A stretch of 64,000 nucleotides of DNA, taken from the NCBI RefSeq assembly GCF_043290135.1, contig NC_134707.1, forward strand, positions 139,253,319-139,317,318, in the 5' to 3' direction. Origin of the DNA: Rhipicephalus microplus (taxonomy: Eukaryota; Arthropoda; Arachnida; Ixodida; Ixodidae). Of this stretch, positions 12,560 through 25,800 are shown one piece after another; within the stretch, counting starts at the first letter, position 1, and every line of letters starts with the position of its first letter. A model generated the notes under the pieces. It ran no database searches. It had not been told where the DNA came from and saw only the letters and a list, made by a program, of their open reading frames with translations. The translations under genes and the position numbers were made by a program.

Positions 12560-15500
12560 TTTCTAGCTGTGGAGTTTCTAGTTGCGGAGTTTCTAGTTGC
12601 AGAGTTTCTGGTTGCGGAGTTTCTAGTTGCGGAGTTTCTAGTTGTGGAGTTTCTAGTTGCGGAGTTTTCTAGTTGCGGAGTCTGTAGTTGTGGAGTTTCT
12701 AGTTGTGGAATTTCTAGTTACGGAGTTTCTAGTTGTGGAGCTTTTAGTTGAGGAGTCTCTAGTTGTTGAGTCTCTAGTTGTGGAATTTCTAGTTGTGGAG
12801 TTTCTAGTTGTGGAGTTTCTAGTTGTGGAATTTCAAGTTGTGGAGTCTCTAGTGGCGGAGTGAGTTTCTAGTTGCGGAGTTTCTGTTTGTGGAGTTTCTA
12901 GTTGCGGAGCCAGTAGTTGTGGAGTTTCTAGTTGTTGAGTTTCTAGTTGTGTAGTTTCTAGTGTTTGAATTTCTAGTTGCCGAGTTCTTTAGTTGCGAAG
13001 TCTCAAGTTGTGGAGTTTCTAGCTGTGAAGTTTCTAGTTGCGGAGTTTCTAGTTGCGGAGTTTCTAGTTGTGGAGTTTTCAGTTGAGGAGTCTCTAGTTG
13101 TGGGGTCTCTAGTTGTGGAGTTTCTAGTTGTGGAGTCTCTAGTTGGGGAGTTTCGAGTTGTGGAGTTTCTAGCTGTGGAGTTTTTCGTCGCGGAGTTTCT
13201 AGTTGCAGAGTTTCTAGTAGCGGAGTTTTCTAGTTGTGGAGATTCTAGTGGCGGAGTTTCTAGTTGCGGAGTTTCAAGTTGTGGAGTTTCTAGTTGTGGA
13301 TTTTCTAGCTGTGGAGTTTCTGGTTGCGGAGTTTTCAGTTGCGGAGTTTCTGGTTATGGAGTTTCTAGTTCTGGAGTCTGTAGTTGTGGAGTATCTATTT
13401 GTTGGGTTTCAAGGTGTGGAATTTCTAGTTGTAGAGTTTCTAGTTGTTGAGTTTCTAGTAGTTGAGTTTCCAGTTGCCGAGTTTCTAGTTGCGAAATCTC
13501 AAGTCGTGGAGTTTCTAGCTGTGGAGTTTCTAGTTGCGGATTTTCTAGTTGCGGACTTTCTAGTTGTTGATTTTGTAGTTGTGGAGTATATACTTGTGGT
13601 GTTTCAAGTTGTGGAGTTTCTAGTTGCGGAGTTTCTAGTTGCAGAGTTTCTAGTTCCAGAGTTTTCTAGTTGTGGAGTTTCTAGTTGCGGAGTTTCTATC
13701 TGTGGAGTTTCTAATTGCGGAGTTTCTAGTTGCAGAGTTTCTAGTTGTGGATTTTCTAGCTGTGGAATTTCTCCTTGCAGAGTTTTTAGTTGCGGTGTTT
13801 TTGTTGTGGAGTTTCTAGTTGTTGAGTTTCTAGTTGCCGAGTTCTTTAGTTGCGAAGTCTCAAGTTGTAGAGTTTCTAGCTGTGGAGTTTCTAGTTGCGG
13901 AGTTTCTAGTTGCGGAGTTCCTAGTTGTGTATTTTTTAGTTGTGGAGTCTCTAGTTGTGGAGTTTCTAGTTGTGGAGTGTCTACTTGTGGAGTTTCTAGT
14001 TGAGGAGTTTCTATTTGTAGTTTTTAGTTTTCGAATTTGTGGTTGTAGATTTTCTAGTTGCAGAGTTCCTAGTTTTGGAGTATCTAGTGGCGGAGTCTCT
14101 AATTGTGCAGTCTCTAGTTTTGGAGTCTCTAGTTGTGGAGTTTCTGGTTGTAGAGTTTTTAGTTGTGGAATTTCTAACTGTGGAGATTCTAGTTGCGGAG
14201 TTTCTAGTTGCAGGGTTTCTTGTTGCGGAGTTTCTAGTTGTGGAGTTTCTAGTTGTGGAGTTTCTGGCTGTGGAGTTTCTAGTTTGGGAGTTTCTAGTTG
14301 TGGAGTTTCTATGTGCGGAGCTTCTAGAGGCGGAGTTTCTAGTTGTGGAATTTGTAGTTGTGGAGTATCTAGTTTTGGTGTTTCAAGTTGTGGAGTTTCT
14401 AGCTGTGGAGTTTCTAGTTGCGGAGTTTCTAGTTGCAGAGTTTCTAGTTGCGGAGTTTCTAGTTGCGGAGTTTCTAGTTGTGGAGTTTCTAGTTGCGGAG
14501 TTTTCTAGTTGCGGAGTCTGTAGTTGTGGAGTTTCTAGTTGTGGAATTTCTAGTTACGGAGTTTCTAGTTGTGGAGCTTTTAGTTGAGGAGTCTCTAGTT
14601 GTTGAGTCTCTAGATGTGGAATTTCTAGTTGTGGAGTTTCTAGTTGTGGAGTTTCTAGTTGTGGAATTTCAAGTTGTGGAGTCTCTAGTGGCGGAGTGAG
14701 TTTCTAGTTGCGGAGTTTCTGTTTGTGGAGTTTCTAGTTGTGGAGTTTCTAGTTGTAGAGTTTCTAGTTGTGGAGTTTCTAGTGTTTGAATTTCTAGTTG
14801 CCGAGTTCTTTAGTTGCGAAGTCTCAAGTTGTGGAGTTTCTAGCTGTGAAGTTTCTAGTTGCGGAGTTTCTAGTTGCGGAGTTTCTAGTTGTGGAGTTTT
14901 TAGTTGAGGAGTCTCTGGTTGTGGGGTCTCAAGTTGTGGAGTTTCTAGTTGTGGAGTCTCTAGTTGGGGAGTTTCGAGTTGTGGAGTTTCTAGCTGTGGA
15001 GTTTTTCGTCGCGGAGTTTCTAGTTGCAGAGTTTCTAGTAGCGGAGTTTTCTAGTTGTGGAGATTCTAGTGGCGGAGTTTCTAGTTGCGGAGTCTCAAGT
15101 TGTGGAGTTTCTAGCTGTGAAGTTTCTAGTTGCGGAGTTTCTAGTTGCGGAGTTTCTAGTTGTGGAGTTTTTAGTTGAGGAGTCTCTGGTTGTGGGGTCT
15201 CAAGTTGTGGAGTTTCTAGTGGCGGAGTTTCTAGTTGCAGAGTTTCTAGTTGCGGAGTTTTCTAGTTGTGGAGTTTCTAGTGGCGGAGTTTCTAGTCTCG
15301 GAGCTTCAAGTTGTGGAGTTTCTAGTTGTGGAGTTCCTAGTTGTGGAGTTTGTAGTTGTGGAGTATCTAGTTGTGGGCTTTCAAGTTGTGGAGTTTCTAG
15401 TTGTGGAGTTTCTAGTTGCGGAGTTTTCTAGTCGCGGAGTCTGTAGTTGTGGAGTTTCTAGTTGTGGAATTTCTAGTTACGGAGTTTCTAGTTGTGGAGC

Positions 15501-18028
15501 TTTTAGTTGAGGAGTCTCTAGTTGTTGAGTCTCTAGTTGTGGAATTTCTAGTTGTGGAGTTTCTAGTTGTGGAGTTTCTAGTTGTGGAATTTCAAGTTGT
15601 GGAGTCTCTAGTGGCGGAGTGAGTTTCTAGTTGCGGAGTTTCTGGTTGTGGAGTTTCTAGTTGCGGAGCCAGTAGTTGTGGAGTTTCTAGTTGTGGAGTT
15701 TCTAGTTGTGGAGTTTTTAGTGTTTGAATTTCTAGTTGCCGAGTTCTTTAGTTGCGAAGTCTCAAGTTGTGGAGTTTCTAGCTGTGAAGTTTCTAGTTGT
15801 GGAGTTTCTAGTTGCGGAGTTTCTAGTTGTGGAGTTTTTAGTTGAGGAGTCTCTAGTTGTGGAGTGTCTAGTTGTGGAGTTTCTAGTTGTGGAGTGTCTA
15901 CTTGTGGAGTTTCTAGTTGTGGAGTTTCTAGTCGTGGAGTCTGTAGTTGTGGAGTATCTATTTGTTGGGTTTCAAGTTATGGAGTTTATGGCTGTGGAGT
16001 TTCTAGTTGTGGAGTTTCTAGTTGTTGAGTTTGTAGTTGCCGAGTTTCTAGTTGCGAAGTCTCAAGTCGTGGAGTTTCTAGCTGCGGAGTTTCTAGTTGC
16101 GGAGCTTCAAGTGTCGGAGTTTCTAGTTGTGGAATTTGTAGTTGTGGAGTATCTAGTTTTGGTGTTTCAAGTTGTGGAGTTTCTAGCTGTGGAGTTTCTA
16201 GTTGCGGAGTTTCTAGTTTCAGAGTTTCTAGCTGCGGAGTTTCTAGTTGTGCAGTTTGTAGTTGTTGAGTTTCTAGTCGCCGAGTTCTTTAGTTGCCAAG
16301 TCTCAAGTTGTGGAGTTTCTAGCTGTGGAATTTCTAGTTGTTGAGTTTCTAGTTGCGGAGTTTCTAGTTGTGGAGTTTTTAGCTGTGGAGTCTCTAGTTG
16401 GGGAGTCTCTAGTTGTGGAGTTTCTAGTTGTGGAGTGTCTACTTGTGGAGTTTCTAGTTGTGGAGTTTCTAGTTGTGGAGTTTCTATTTGTAGTTTTTAT
16501 TTTTCGAGTTTGTAGTTGTAGATTTTCTAATTGCAGAGTTCCTAGTTGTGGAGTTTCTAGTTGTGGAGTTTGTAGTTGTGGAGTTTCTAGTTGTGGAATT
16601 TCAAGTTGTGGAGTCTCTAGTGGCGGAGTGAGTTTCTAGTTGCGGAGTTTCTGGTTGTGGAGTTTCTAGTTGCGGAGCCAGTAGTTGTGGAGTTTCTAGT
16701 TGCAAAGTTTCAAGTTGTCGAGTTTGTAGTTGCGGAGTCGCTAGTTGTGGAGTTTCTAGTTGCGGAGTTGCTAGCTGTGGAGTTTCTAGTTGCGGAGTCT
16801 CTAATTGTGCAGTCTCTAGTTTTGGAGTCTCTAGTTGTGGAGTTTCAAGTTGTGGAGTTTATAGATGTGGAGTTTCTAGCTCTGGAGATTCTAGTTGCGG
16901 GGTTTCGAGTTGCAGAGTTTCTCTTTGCGGAGTTTCTTGTTGCAGAGTTTCTAGTTGTGGAGTTTCTAGTTGTGAAGTTTTAGTTGTGGAGTTTCAAGCT
17001 GTGGAATTCATAGGTGTGGAGTTTCTAGTTGTGGAGTTTCTAGTTTTCGAGTTTCTAGTTACGGAGTTTCTAGTTGTGGAGTTTTTAGTTGTGGAGCTTT
17101 TAGTTGAGGAGTCTCTAGTTGTTGATTCTCTAGTTGTGGAAGTTCTAGTTGTGGAGTTTCTAGTTGCGGAGTTTCTTGATGTGGAGTTTCTAGTTGTGGA
17201 GTTTCTGGCTGTGGAGTTTATAGTTGCGGAGTTTCTAGTATAGGAGTTTCTAGTTGTGGAGTTTCTAGTTGTGGAGTTTCTAGTTGTAGAGTTTCTAGTT
17301 GCGAAGTCTCAAGTCGTGGAGTTTCTAGTTGTGGAGTTTCTAGTTGTGGAGTTTCTAGTTGTGGAGTTTCTAGTTGTGGGGTTCGTAGTTGTGGGGTTCG
17401 TAGTTGTGCAGTTCTAGTTGTGGAGTCTCTAGTTGAGGAGTTTCCATTTGTGTTGTTTCTAGCTGTGGAGTTTCTAGTTGCGGAGTTTCTAGATGCAGAG
17501 TTTCTAGTTGCGGAGTTTTCTAGTTGTGGAGATTGTAATGGCGGAGTTTCTAGTTGTCGAGCTTCTAGTTCTGGGGTTCGTAGTTGTGGGATTCGTAGTT
17601 GTGCAGTTTCTAGTTGTGGAGTTTCTAGTTATGGAGTTTGTAGTTGTGGAGTATCTAGTTGTGGACTTTCAAGTTGTGAAGTTTCTAGTTGTGGAGTTTC
17701 TAGTCGCGGAGTTTTCTAGTTGCGGAGTTTCTAGTTGCAGAGTCAGTAGTTGTGGAGTTTCTAGTTGTGGAATTTATAGCTGTGGAGTTTCTAGTTGCGG
17801 AGTTTCTAGTTGTGGGGTTCGTAGTTGTGGAGTTCGTAGTTGTGGAGTTTCTAGTTGTGAAGTCTCTAGTTGGGGAGTTTCCAGTTGTGCAGTTTCTAGC
17901 TGTGGAGTTTTTCGTTGCGGAGTTTCTAGTTGCAGAGTTTCTAGTAGCGGAGTTTTCTAGTTGTGGAGATTCTAGTGGCGGAGTTTCTAGTTGCGGAGTT
18001 TCAAGTTGTGGAGTTTCTAGTTGTGGAT
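12560..18028. repeat. 5,469-bp composite HOR, tandem copy b
   Basis: This is a near-identical tandem copy of 7091-12559. By eye I found only T at 13078 against A at 7609, and TG at 14312-14313 against GT at 8843-8844. Boundaries fall in the same 18-bp string TTTCTAGCTGTGGAGTTT at 12560-12577 and 18029-18046, as expected for unequal exchange in shared sequence. After 18046 the array continues as HOR-A (TTTATAGTTGCGG) instead of repeating the composite. Confidence 0.93.
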
Positions 18029-20121
18029 TTTCTAGCTGTGGAGTTTATAGTTGCGGAGTTTTTAGTTGCGGAGTTTCTGGTTGTGGAGTTTCTAGTTCTG
18101 GAGTCTGTAGTTGTGGAGTATCTATTTGTTGGGTTTCAAGTTGTGGAGTTTCTAGTTGTGGAGTTTCTAGTTGTTGAGTTTCTAGTAGTTGAGTTTCCAG
18201 TTGCCGAGTTTCTAGTTGCGAAGTCTCAAGTCGTGGAGTTTCTAGCTGTGGAGTTTCTAGTTGCGGAGTTTCTAGTTGCGGAGTTTCTAGTTGTGGATTT
18301 TGTAGTTGTGGAGTATATAGTTGTGGTGTTTCAAGTTGTGGAGTTTCTAGTTGCGGAGTTTCTAGTTGCAGAGTTTCTAGTTCCGGAGTTTTCTAGTTGT
18401 GGAGTTTCTAGTTGCGGAGTTTCTATCTGTGGAGTTTCTAATTGCGGAGTTTCTAGTTGCAGAGTTTCTAGTTGTGGATTTTCTAGCTGTGGAATTTCTC
18501 CTTGCAGAGTTTTTAGTTGCGGTGTTTTTGTTGTGGAGTTTCTAGTTGTTGAGTTTCTAGTTGCCGAGTTCTTTAGTTGCGAAGTCTCAAGTTGTAGAGT
18601 TTCTAGCTGTGGAGTTTCTAGTGGCGGAGTTTCTAGTTGTGGAGTTTCTGGCTGTGGAGTTTCTAGTTTGGGAGTTTCTAGTTGTGGAGTTTCTAGTTGT
18701 GAGGTTCGTAGTTGTGGAGTTTCTAGTTGTCGAGTTTCTAGTTGTGGAGTCTCTAGTTGTGGAGTTTCTAGTTGTGGGGTTCGTAGTTGTGGGGTTCGTA
18801 GTTGTGGAGTTTCTAGTTGCGGAGTTTCAAGTCGTCGAGTTTCTCGTTGTGGAGTTTCTAGTTGTGGATTGTCTAGCTGTGGAGTTTCTAGTTGCGGAGT
18901 TTCCAGTTGGGGAGTTTGTAGTTGTGGAGTATCTATTTGTTGGGTTTCAAGTTGTGGAGTTTCTAGTTGTGGAGTTTCTAGTTGTGGATTTTCTAGTAGT
19001 TGAGTTTCTAGTTGCCAAGTATCTAGTTGCGAAGTCTCAAGTCGTGGAGTTTTTAGCTGTGGAGTTTCTAGTTGCGGAGCTTCTATTTGCGGAGTTTCTA
19101 GTTGCGGAGCTTCTAGTTGTGGAATTTTTAGTTGGGGAATATATAGTTGTGGTGTTTCAAGTTGTGGAGTTTCTAGTGGCGGAGTTTCTAGTTGCAGAGT
19201 TTCTAGTTGCGGAGTTTTCTAGTTGTGGAGTTTCTAGTTGCGGAGTTTCTAGTTGTGGAGCTTCAAGTTGTGGAGTTCTTTAGTTGCGGAGTTTCTAGTT
19301 GCGGAGCTTCTAGTGGCGGAGTTTCTAGTTGTGGAATTTGTAGTTGTGGAGTATCTAGTTTTGGTGTTTCAAGTTGTGGAGTTTCTAGCTGTGGAGTTTC
19401 TAGTTGCGGAGTTTCTAGTTGCAGAGTTTCTAGTTGCGGAGTTTCTAGTTGCGGAGTTTCTAGTTGTGGAGTTTCTAGTTGCGGAGTTTTCTAGTTGCGG
19501 AGTCTGTAGTTGTGGAGTTTCTAGTTGTGGAATTTCTAGTTACGGAGTTTCTAGTTGTGGAGCTTTTAGTTGAGGAGTCTCTAGTTGTTGAGTCTCTAGT
19601 TGTGGAATTTCTAGTTGTGGAGTTTATAGATGTGGAGTTTCTAGCTCTGGAGATTCTAGTTGCGGGGTTTCGAGTTGCAGAGTTTCTCTTTGCGGAGTTT
19701 CTTGTTGCAGAGTTTCTAGTTGTGGAGTTTCTAGTTGTGAAGTTTTAGTTGTGGAGTTTCAAGCTGTGGAATTCATAGGTGTGGAGTTTCTAGTTGTGGA
19801 GTTTCTAGTTTTCGAGTTTCTAGTTACGGAGTTTCTAGTTGTGGAGTTTTTAGTTGTGGAGCTTTTAGTTGAGGAGTCTCTAGTTGTTGATTCTCTAGTT
19901 GTGGAAGTTCTAGTTGTGGAGTTTCTAGTTGCGGAGTTTCTTGATGTGGAGTTTCTAGTTGTGGAGTTTCTGGCTGTGGAGTTTATAGTTGCGGAGTTTC
20001 TAGTATAGGAGTTTCTAGTTGTGGAGTTTCTAGTTGTGGAGTTTCTAGTTGTAGAGTTTCTAGTTGCGAAGTCTCAAGTCGTGGAGTTTCTAGTTGTGGA
20101 GTTTCTAGTTGTGGAGTTTCT
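17357..20121. repeat. HOR-A unit, 2,765 bp
   Basis: This unit uses the same phase as copies 1-3 (63 bp before the GTGGAGTCTCTAGTTGAGG marker at 17420). It is 30 bp shorter than 2,795 because two monomers carrying GAGTTCCAAG are missing near 17550. Its left part is the end of the 5,469-bp copy b, and its right part after 18028 is standard HOR-A. GAATTC falls at 19769. Confidence 0.9.
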
Positions 20122-22871
20122 AGTTGTGGAGTTTCTAGTTGTGGGGTTCGTAGTTGTGGGGTTCGTAGTTGTGCAGTTCTAGTTGTGGAGTCTCTAGTTG
20201 AGGAGTTTCCATTTGTGTTGTTTCTAGCTGTGGAGTTTCTAGTTGCGGAGTTTCTAGATGCAGAGTTTCTAGTTGCGGAGTTTTCTAGTTGTGGAGATTG
20301 TAATGGCGGAGTTTCTAGTTGCGGAGTTCCAAGTTGTGGAGTTTCTAGTTGTCGAGCTTCTAGTTCTGGGGTTCGTAGTTGTGGGATTCGTAGTTGTGCA
20401 GTTTCTAGTTGTGGAGTTTCTAGTTATGGAGTTTGTAGTTGTGGAGTATCTAGTTGTGGACTTTCAAGTTGTGAAGTTTCTAGTTGTGGAGTTTCTAGTC
20501 GCGGAGTTTTCTAGTTGCGGAGTTTCTAGTTGCAGAGTCAGTAGTTGTGGAGTTTCTAGTTGTGGAATTTATAGCTGTGGAGTTTCTAGTTGCGGAGTTT
20601 CTAGTTGTGGGGTTCGTAGTTGTGGAGTTCGTAGTTGTGGAGTTTCTAGTTGTGAAGTCTCTAGTTGGGGAGTTTCCAGTTGTGCAGTTTCTAGCTGTGG
20701 AGTTTTTCGTTGCGGAGTTTCTAGTTGCAGAGTTTCTAGTAGCGGAGTTTTCTAGTTGTGGAGATTCTAGTGGCGGAGTTTCTAGTTGTGGATTTTCTAG
20801 CTGTGGAGTTTATAGTTGCGGAGTTTTTAGTTGCGGAGTTTCTGGTTGTGGAGTTTCTAGTTCTGGAGTCTGTAGTTGTGGAGTATCTATTTGTTGGGTT
20901 TCAAGTTGTGGAGTTTCTAGTTGTGGAGTTTCTAGTTGTTGAGTTTCTAGTAGTTGAGTTTCCAGTTGCCGAGTTTCTAGTTGCGAAGTCTCAAGTCGTG
21001 GAGTTTCTAGCTGTGGAGTTTCTAGTTGCGGAGTTTCTAGTTGTGGATTTTGTAGTTGTGGAGTATATAGTTGTGGTGTTTCAAGTTGTGGAGTTTCTAG
21101 TTGCGGAGTTTCTAGTTGCAGAGTTTCTAGTTCCGGAGTTTTCTAGTTGTGGAGTTTCTAGTTGCGGAGTTTCTATCTGTGGAGTTTCTAATTGCGGAGT
21201 TTCTAGTTGCAGAGTTTCTAGTTGTGGATTTTCTAGCTGTGGAATTTCTCCTTGCAGAGTTTTTAGTTGCGGTGTTTTTGTTGTGGAGTTTCTAGTTGTT
21301 GAGTTTCTAGTTGCCGAGTTCTTTAGTTGCGAAGTCTCAAGTTGTAGAGTTTCTAGCTGTGGAGTTTCTAGTGGCGGAGTTTCTAGTTGTGGAGTTTCTG
21401 GCTGTGGAGTTTCTAGTTTGGGAGTTTCTAGTTGTGGAGTTTCTAGTTGTGAGGTTCGTAGTTGTGGAGTTTCTAGTTGTCGAGTTTCTAGTTGTGGAGT
21501 CTCTAGTTGTGGAGTTTCTAGTTGTGGGGTTCGTAGTTGTGGGGTTCGTAGTTGTGGAGTTTCTAGTTGCGGAGTTTCAAGTCGTCGAGTTTCTCGTTGT
21601 GGAGTTTCTAGTTGTGGATTGTCTAGCTGTGGAGTTTCTAGTTGCGGAGTTTCCAGTTGGGGAGTTTGTAGTTGTGGAGTATCTATTTGTTGGGTTTCAA
21701 GTTGTGGAGTTTCTAGTTGTGGAGTTTCTAGTTGTGGATTTTCTAGTAGTTGAGTTTCTAGTTGCCAAGTATCTAGTTGCGAAGTCTCAAGTCGTGGAGT
21801 TTTTAGCTGTGGAGTTTCTAGTTGCGGAGCTTCTATTTGCGGAGTTTCTAGTTGCGGAGCTTCTAGTTGTGGAATTTTTAGTTGGGGAATATATAGTTGT
21901 GGTGTTTCAAGTTGTGGAGTTTCTAGTGGCGGAGTTTCTAGTTGCAGAGTTTCTAGTTGCGGAGTTTTCTAGTTGTGGAGTTTCTAGTTGCGGAGTTTCT
22001 AGTTGTGGAGCTTCAAGTTGTGGAGTTCTTTAGTTGCGGAGTTTCTAGTTGCGGAGCTTCTAGTGGCGGAGTTTCTAGTTGTGGAATTTGTAGTTGTGGA
22101 GTATCTAGTTTTGGTGTTTCAAGTTGTGGAGTTTCTAGCTGTGGAGTTTCTAGTTGCGGAGTTTCTAGTTGCAGAGTTTCTAGTTGCGGAGTTTCTAGTT
22201 GCGGAGTTTCTAGTTGTGGAGTTTCTAGTTGCGGAGTTTTCTAGTTGCGGAGTCTGTAGTTGTGGAGTTTCTAGTTGTGGAATTTCTAGTTACGGAGTTT
22301 CTAGTTGTGGAGCTTTTAGTTGAGGAGTCTCTAGTTGTTGAGTCTCTAGTTGTGGAATTTCTAGTTGTGGAGTTTATAGATGTGGAGTTTCTAGCTCTGG
22401 AGATTCTAGTTGCGGGGTTTCGAGTTGCAGAGTTTCTCTTTGCGGAGTTTCTTGTTGCAGAGTTTCTAGTTGTGGAGTTTCTAGTTGTGAAGTTTTAGTT
22501 GTGGAGTTTCAAGCTGTGGAATTCATAGGTGTGGAGTTTCTAGTTGTGGAGTTTCTAGTTTTCGAGTTTCTAGTTACGGAGTTTCTAGTTGTGGAGTTTT
22601 TAGTTGTGGAGCTTTTAGTTGAGGAGTCTCTAGTTGTTGATTCTCTAGTTGTGGAAGTTCTAGTTGTGGAGTTTCTAGTTGCGGAGTTTCTTGATGTGGA
22701 GTTTCTAGTTGTGGAGTTTCTGGCTGTGGAGTTTATAGTTGCGGAGTTTCTAGTATAGGAGTTTCTAGTTGTGGAGTTTCTAGTTGTGGAGTTTCTAGTT
22801 GTAGAGTTTCTAGTTGCGAAGTCTCAAGTCGTGGAGTTTCTAGTTGTGGAGTTTCTAGTTGTGGAGTTTCT
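20122..22871. repeat. HOR-A unit, 2,750 bp
   Basis: The marker at 20185 is followed by the next at 22935, spacing 2,750 bp. Compared with the 2,795-bp unit it lacks 30 bp near 20790 (TAGTGGCGGAG passes directly to GTTGTGGATTTTC) and one monomer near 21040. It retains the GAGTTCCAAG monomers missing from the 2,765-bp unit. GAATTC is at 22519. Confidence 0.9.
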
Positions 22872-25800
22872 AGTTGTGGAGTTTCTAGTTGTGGGGTTCG
22901 TAGTTGTGGGGTTCGTAGTTGTGCAGTTCTAGTTGTGGAGTCTCTAGTTGAGGAGTTTCCATTTGTGTTGTTTCTAGCTGTGGAGTTTCTAGTTGCGGAG
23001 TTTCTAGATGCAGAGTTTCTAGTTGCGGAGTTTTCTAGTTGTGGAGATTGTAATGGCGGAGTTTCTAGTTGCGGAGTTCCAAGTTGTGGAGTTTCTAGTT
23101 GTCGAGCTTCTAGTTCTGGGGTTCGTAGTTGTGGGATTCGTAGTTGTGCAGTTTCTAGTTGTGGAGTTTCTAGTTATGGAGTTTGTAGTTGTGGAGTATC
23201 TAGTTGTGGACTTTCAAGTTGTGAAGTTTCTAGTTGTGGAGTTTCTAGTCGCGGAGTTTTCTAGTTGCGGAGTTTCTAGTTGCAGAGTCAGTAGTTGTGG
23301 AGTTTCTAGTTGTGGAATTTATAGCTGTGGAGTTTCTAGTTGCGGAGTTTCTAGTTGTGGGGTTCGTAGTTGTGGAGTTCGTAGTTGTGGAGTTTCTAGT
23401 TGTGAAGTCTCTAGTTGGGGAGTTTCCAGTTGTGCAGTTTCTAGCTGTGGAGTTTTTCGTTGCGGAGTTTCTAGTTGCAGAGTTTCTAGTAGCGGAGTTT
23501 TCTAGTTGTGGAGATTCTAGTGGCGGAGTTTCTAGTTGCGGAGTTTCAAGTTGTGGAGTTTCTAGTTGTGGATTTTCTAGCTGTGGAGTTTATAGTTGCG
23601 GAGTTTTTAGTTGCGGAGTTTCTGGTTGTGGAGTTTCTAGTTCTGGAGTCTGTAGTTGTGGAGTATCTATTTGTTGGGTTTCAAGTTGTGGAGTTTCTAG
23701 TTGTGGAGTTTCTAGTTGTTGAGTTTCTAGTAGTTGAGTTTCCAGTTGCCGAGTTTCTAGTTGCGAAGTCTCAAGTTGTGGAGTTTCTAGCTGTGAAGTT
23801 TCTAGTTGCGGAGTTTCTAGTTGCGGAGTTTCTAGTTGTGGAGTTTTTAGTTGAGGAGTCTCTGGTTGTGGGGTCTCAAGTTGTGGAGTTTCTAGTTGTG
23901 GAGTCTCTAGTTGGGGAGTTTCGAGTTGTGGAGTTTCTAGCTGTGGAGTTTTTCGTCGCGGAGTTTCTAGTTGCAGAGTTTCTAGTAGCGGAGTTTTCTA
24001 GTTGTGGAGATTCTAGTGGCGGAGTTTCTAGTTGCGGAGTCTCAAGTTGTGGAGTTTCTAGCTGTGAAGTTTCTAGTTGCGGAGTTTCTAGTTGCGGAGT
24101 TTCTAGTTGTGGAGTTTTTAGTTGAGGAGTCTCTGGTTGTGGGGTCTCAAGTTGTGGAGTTTCTAGTGGCGGAGTTTCTAGTTGCAGAGTTTCTAGTTGC
24201 GGAGTTTTCTAGTTGTGGAGTTTCTAGTGGCGGAGTTTCTAGTCTCGGAGCTTCAAGTTGTGGAGTTTCTAGTTGTGGAGTTCCTAGTTGTGGAGTTTGT
24301 AGTTGTGGAGTATCTAGTTGTGGGCTTTCAAGTTGTGGAGTTTCTAGTTGTGGAGTTTCTAGTTGCGGAGTTTTCTAGTCGCGGAGTCTGTAGTTGTGGA
24401 GTTTCTAGTTGTGGAATTTCTAGTTACGGAGTTTCTAGTTGTGGAGCTTTTAGTTGAGGAGTCTCTAGTTGTTGAGTCTCTAGTTGTGGAATTTCTAGTT
24501 GTGGAGTTTCTAGTTGTGGAGTTTCTAGTTGTGGAATTTCAAGTTGTGGAGTCTCTAGTGGCGGAGTGAGTTTCTAGTTGCGGAGTTTCTGGTTGTGGAG
24601 TTTCTAGTTGCGGAGCCAGTAGTTGTGGAGTTTCTAGTTGTGGAGTTTCTAGTTGTGGAGTTTTTAGTGTTTGAATTTCTAGTTGCCGAGTTCTTTAGTT
24701 GCGAAGTCTCAAGTTGTGGAGTTTCTAGCTGTGAAGTTTCTAGTTGTGGAGTTTCTAGTTGCGGAGTTTCTAGTTGTGGAGTTTTTAGTTGAGGAGTCTC
24801 TAGTTGTGGAGTGTCTAGTTGTGGAGTTTCTAGTTGTGGAGTGTCTACTTGTGGAGTTTCTAGTTGTGGAGTTTCTAGTCGTGGAGTCTGTAGTTGTGGA
24901 GTATCTATTTGTTGGGTTTCAAGTTATGGAGTTTATGGCTGTGGAGTTTCTAGTTGTGGAGTTTCTAGTTGTTGAGTTTGTAGTTGCCGAGTTTCTAGTT
25001 GCGAAGTCTCAAGTCGTGGAGTTTCTAGCTGCGGAGTTTCTAGTTGCGGAGCTTCAAGTGTCGGAGTTTCTAGTTGTGGAATTTGTAGTTGTGGAGTATC
25101 TAGTTTTGGTGTTTCAAGTTGTGGAGTTTCTAGCTGTGGAGTTTCTAGTTGCGGAGTTTCTAGTTTCAGAGTTTCTAGCTGCGGAGTTTCTAGTTGTGCA
25201 GTTTGTAGTTGTTGAGTTTCTAGTCGCCGAGTTCTTTAGTTGCCAAGTCTCAAGTTGTGGAGTTTCTAGCTGTGGAATTTCTAGTTGTTGAGTTTCTAGT
25301 TGCGGAGTTTCTAGTTGTGGAGTTTTTAGCTGTGGAGTCTCTAGTTGGGGAGTCTCTAGTTGTGGAGTTTCTAGTTGTGGAGTGTCTACTTGTGGAGTTT
25401 CTAGTTGTGGAGTTTCTAGTTGTGGAGTTTCTATTTGTAGTTTTTATTTTTCGAGTTTGTAGTTGTAGATTTTCTAATTGCAGAGTTCCTAGTTGTGGAG
25501 TTTCTAGTTGTGGAGTTTGTAGTTGTGGAGTTTCTAGTTGTGGAATTTCAAGTTGTGGAGTCTCTAGTGGCGGAGTGAGTTTCTAGTTGCGGAGTTTCTG
25601 GTTGTGGAGTTTCTAGTTGCGGAGCCAGTAGTTGTGGAGTTTCTAGTTGCAAAGTTTCAAGTTGTCGAGTTTGTAGTTGCGGAGTCGCTAGTTGTGGAGT
25701 TTCTAGTTGCGGAGTTGCTAGCTGTGGAGTTTCTAGTTGCGGAGTCTCTAATTGTGCAGTCTCTAGTTTTGGAGTCTCTAGTTGTGGAGTTTCAAGTTGT

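Larger units (their letters stand above)
14811..23757. repeat. 8,947-bp composite duplication, copy A
   Basis: The whole interval recurs at offset 8,947. It overlaps the right part of the 5,469-bp copy b and includes that duplication's junction at 18029, so it formed after it. It also contains two HOR-A units (17357-20121 and 20122-22871). The left boundary lies in TAGTTGCGAAGTCTCAAG at 14811-14828. The preceding sequence there is GAGTTCTT, whereas at the next copy it is GAGTTTC. Confidence 0.92.
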
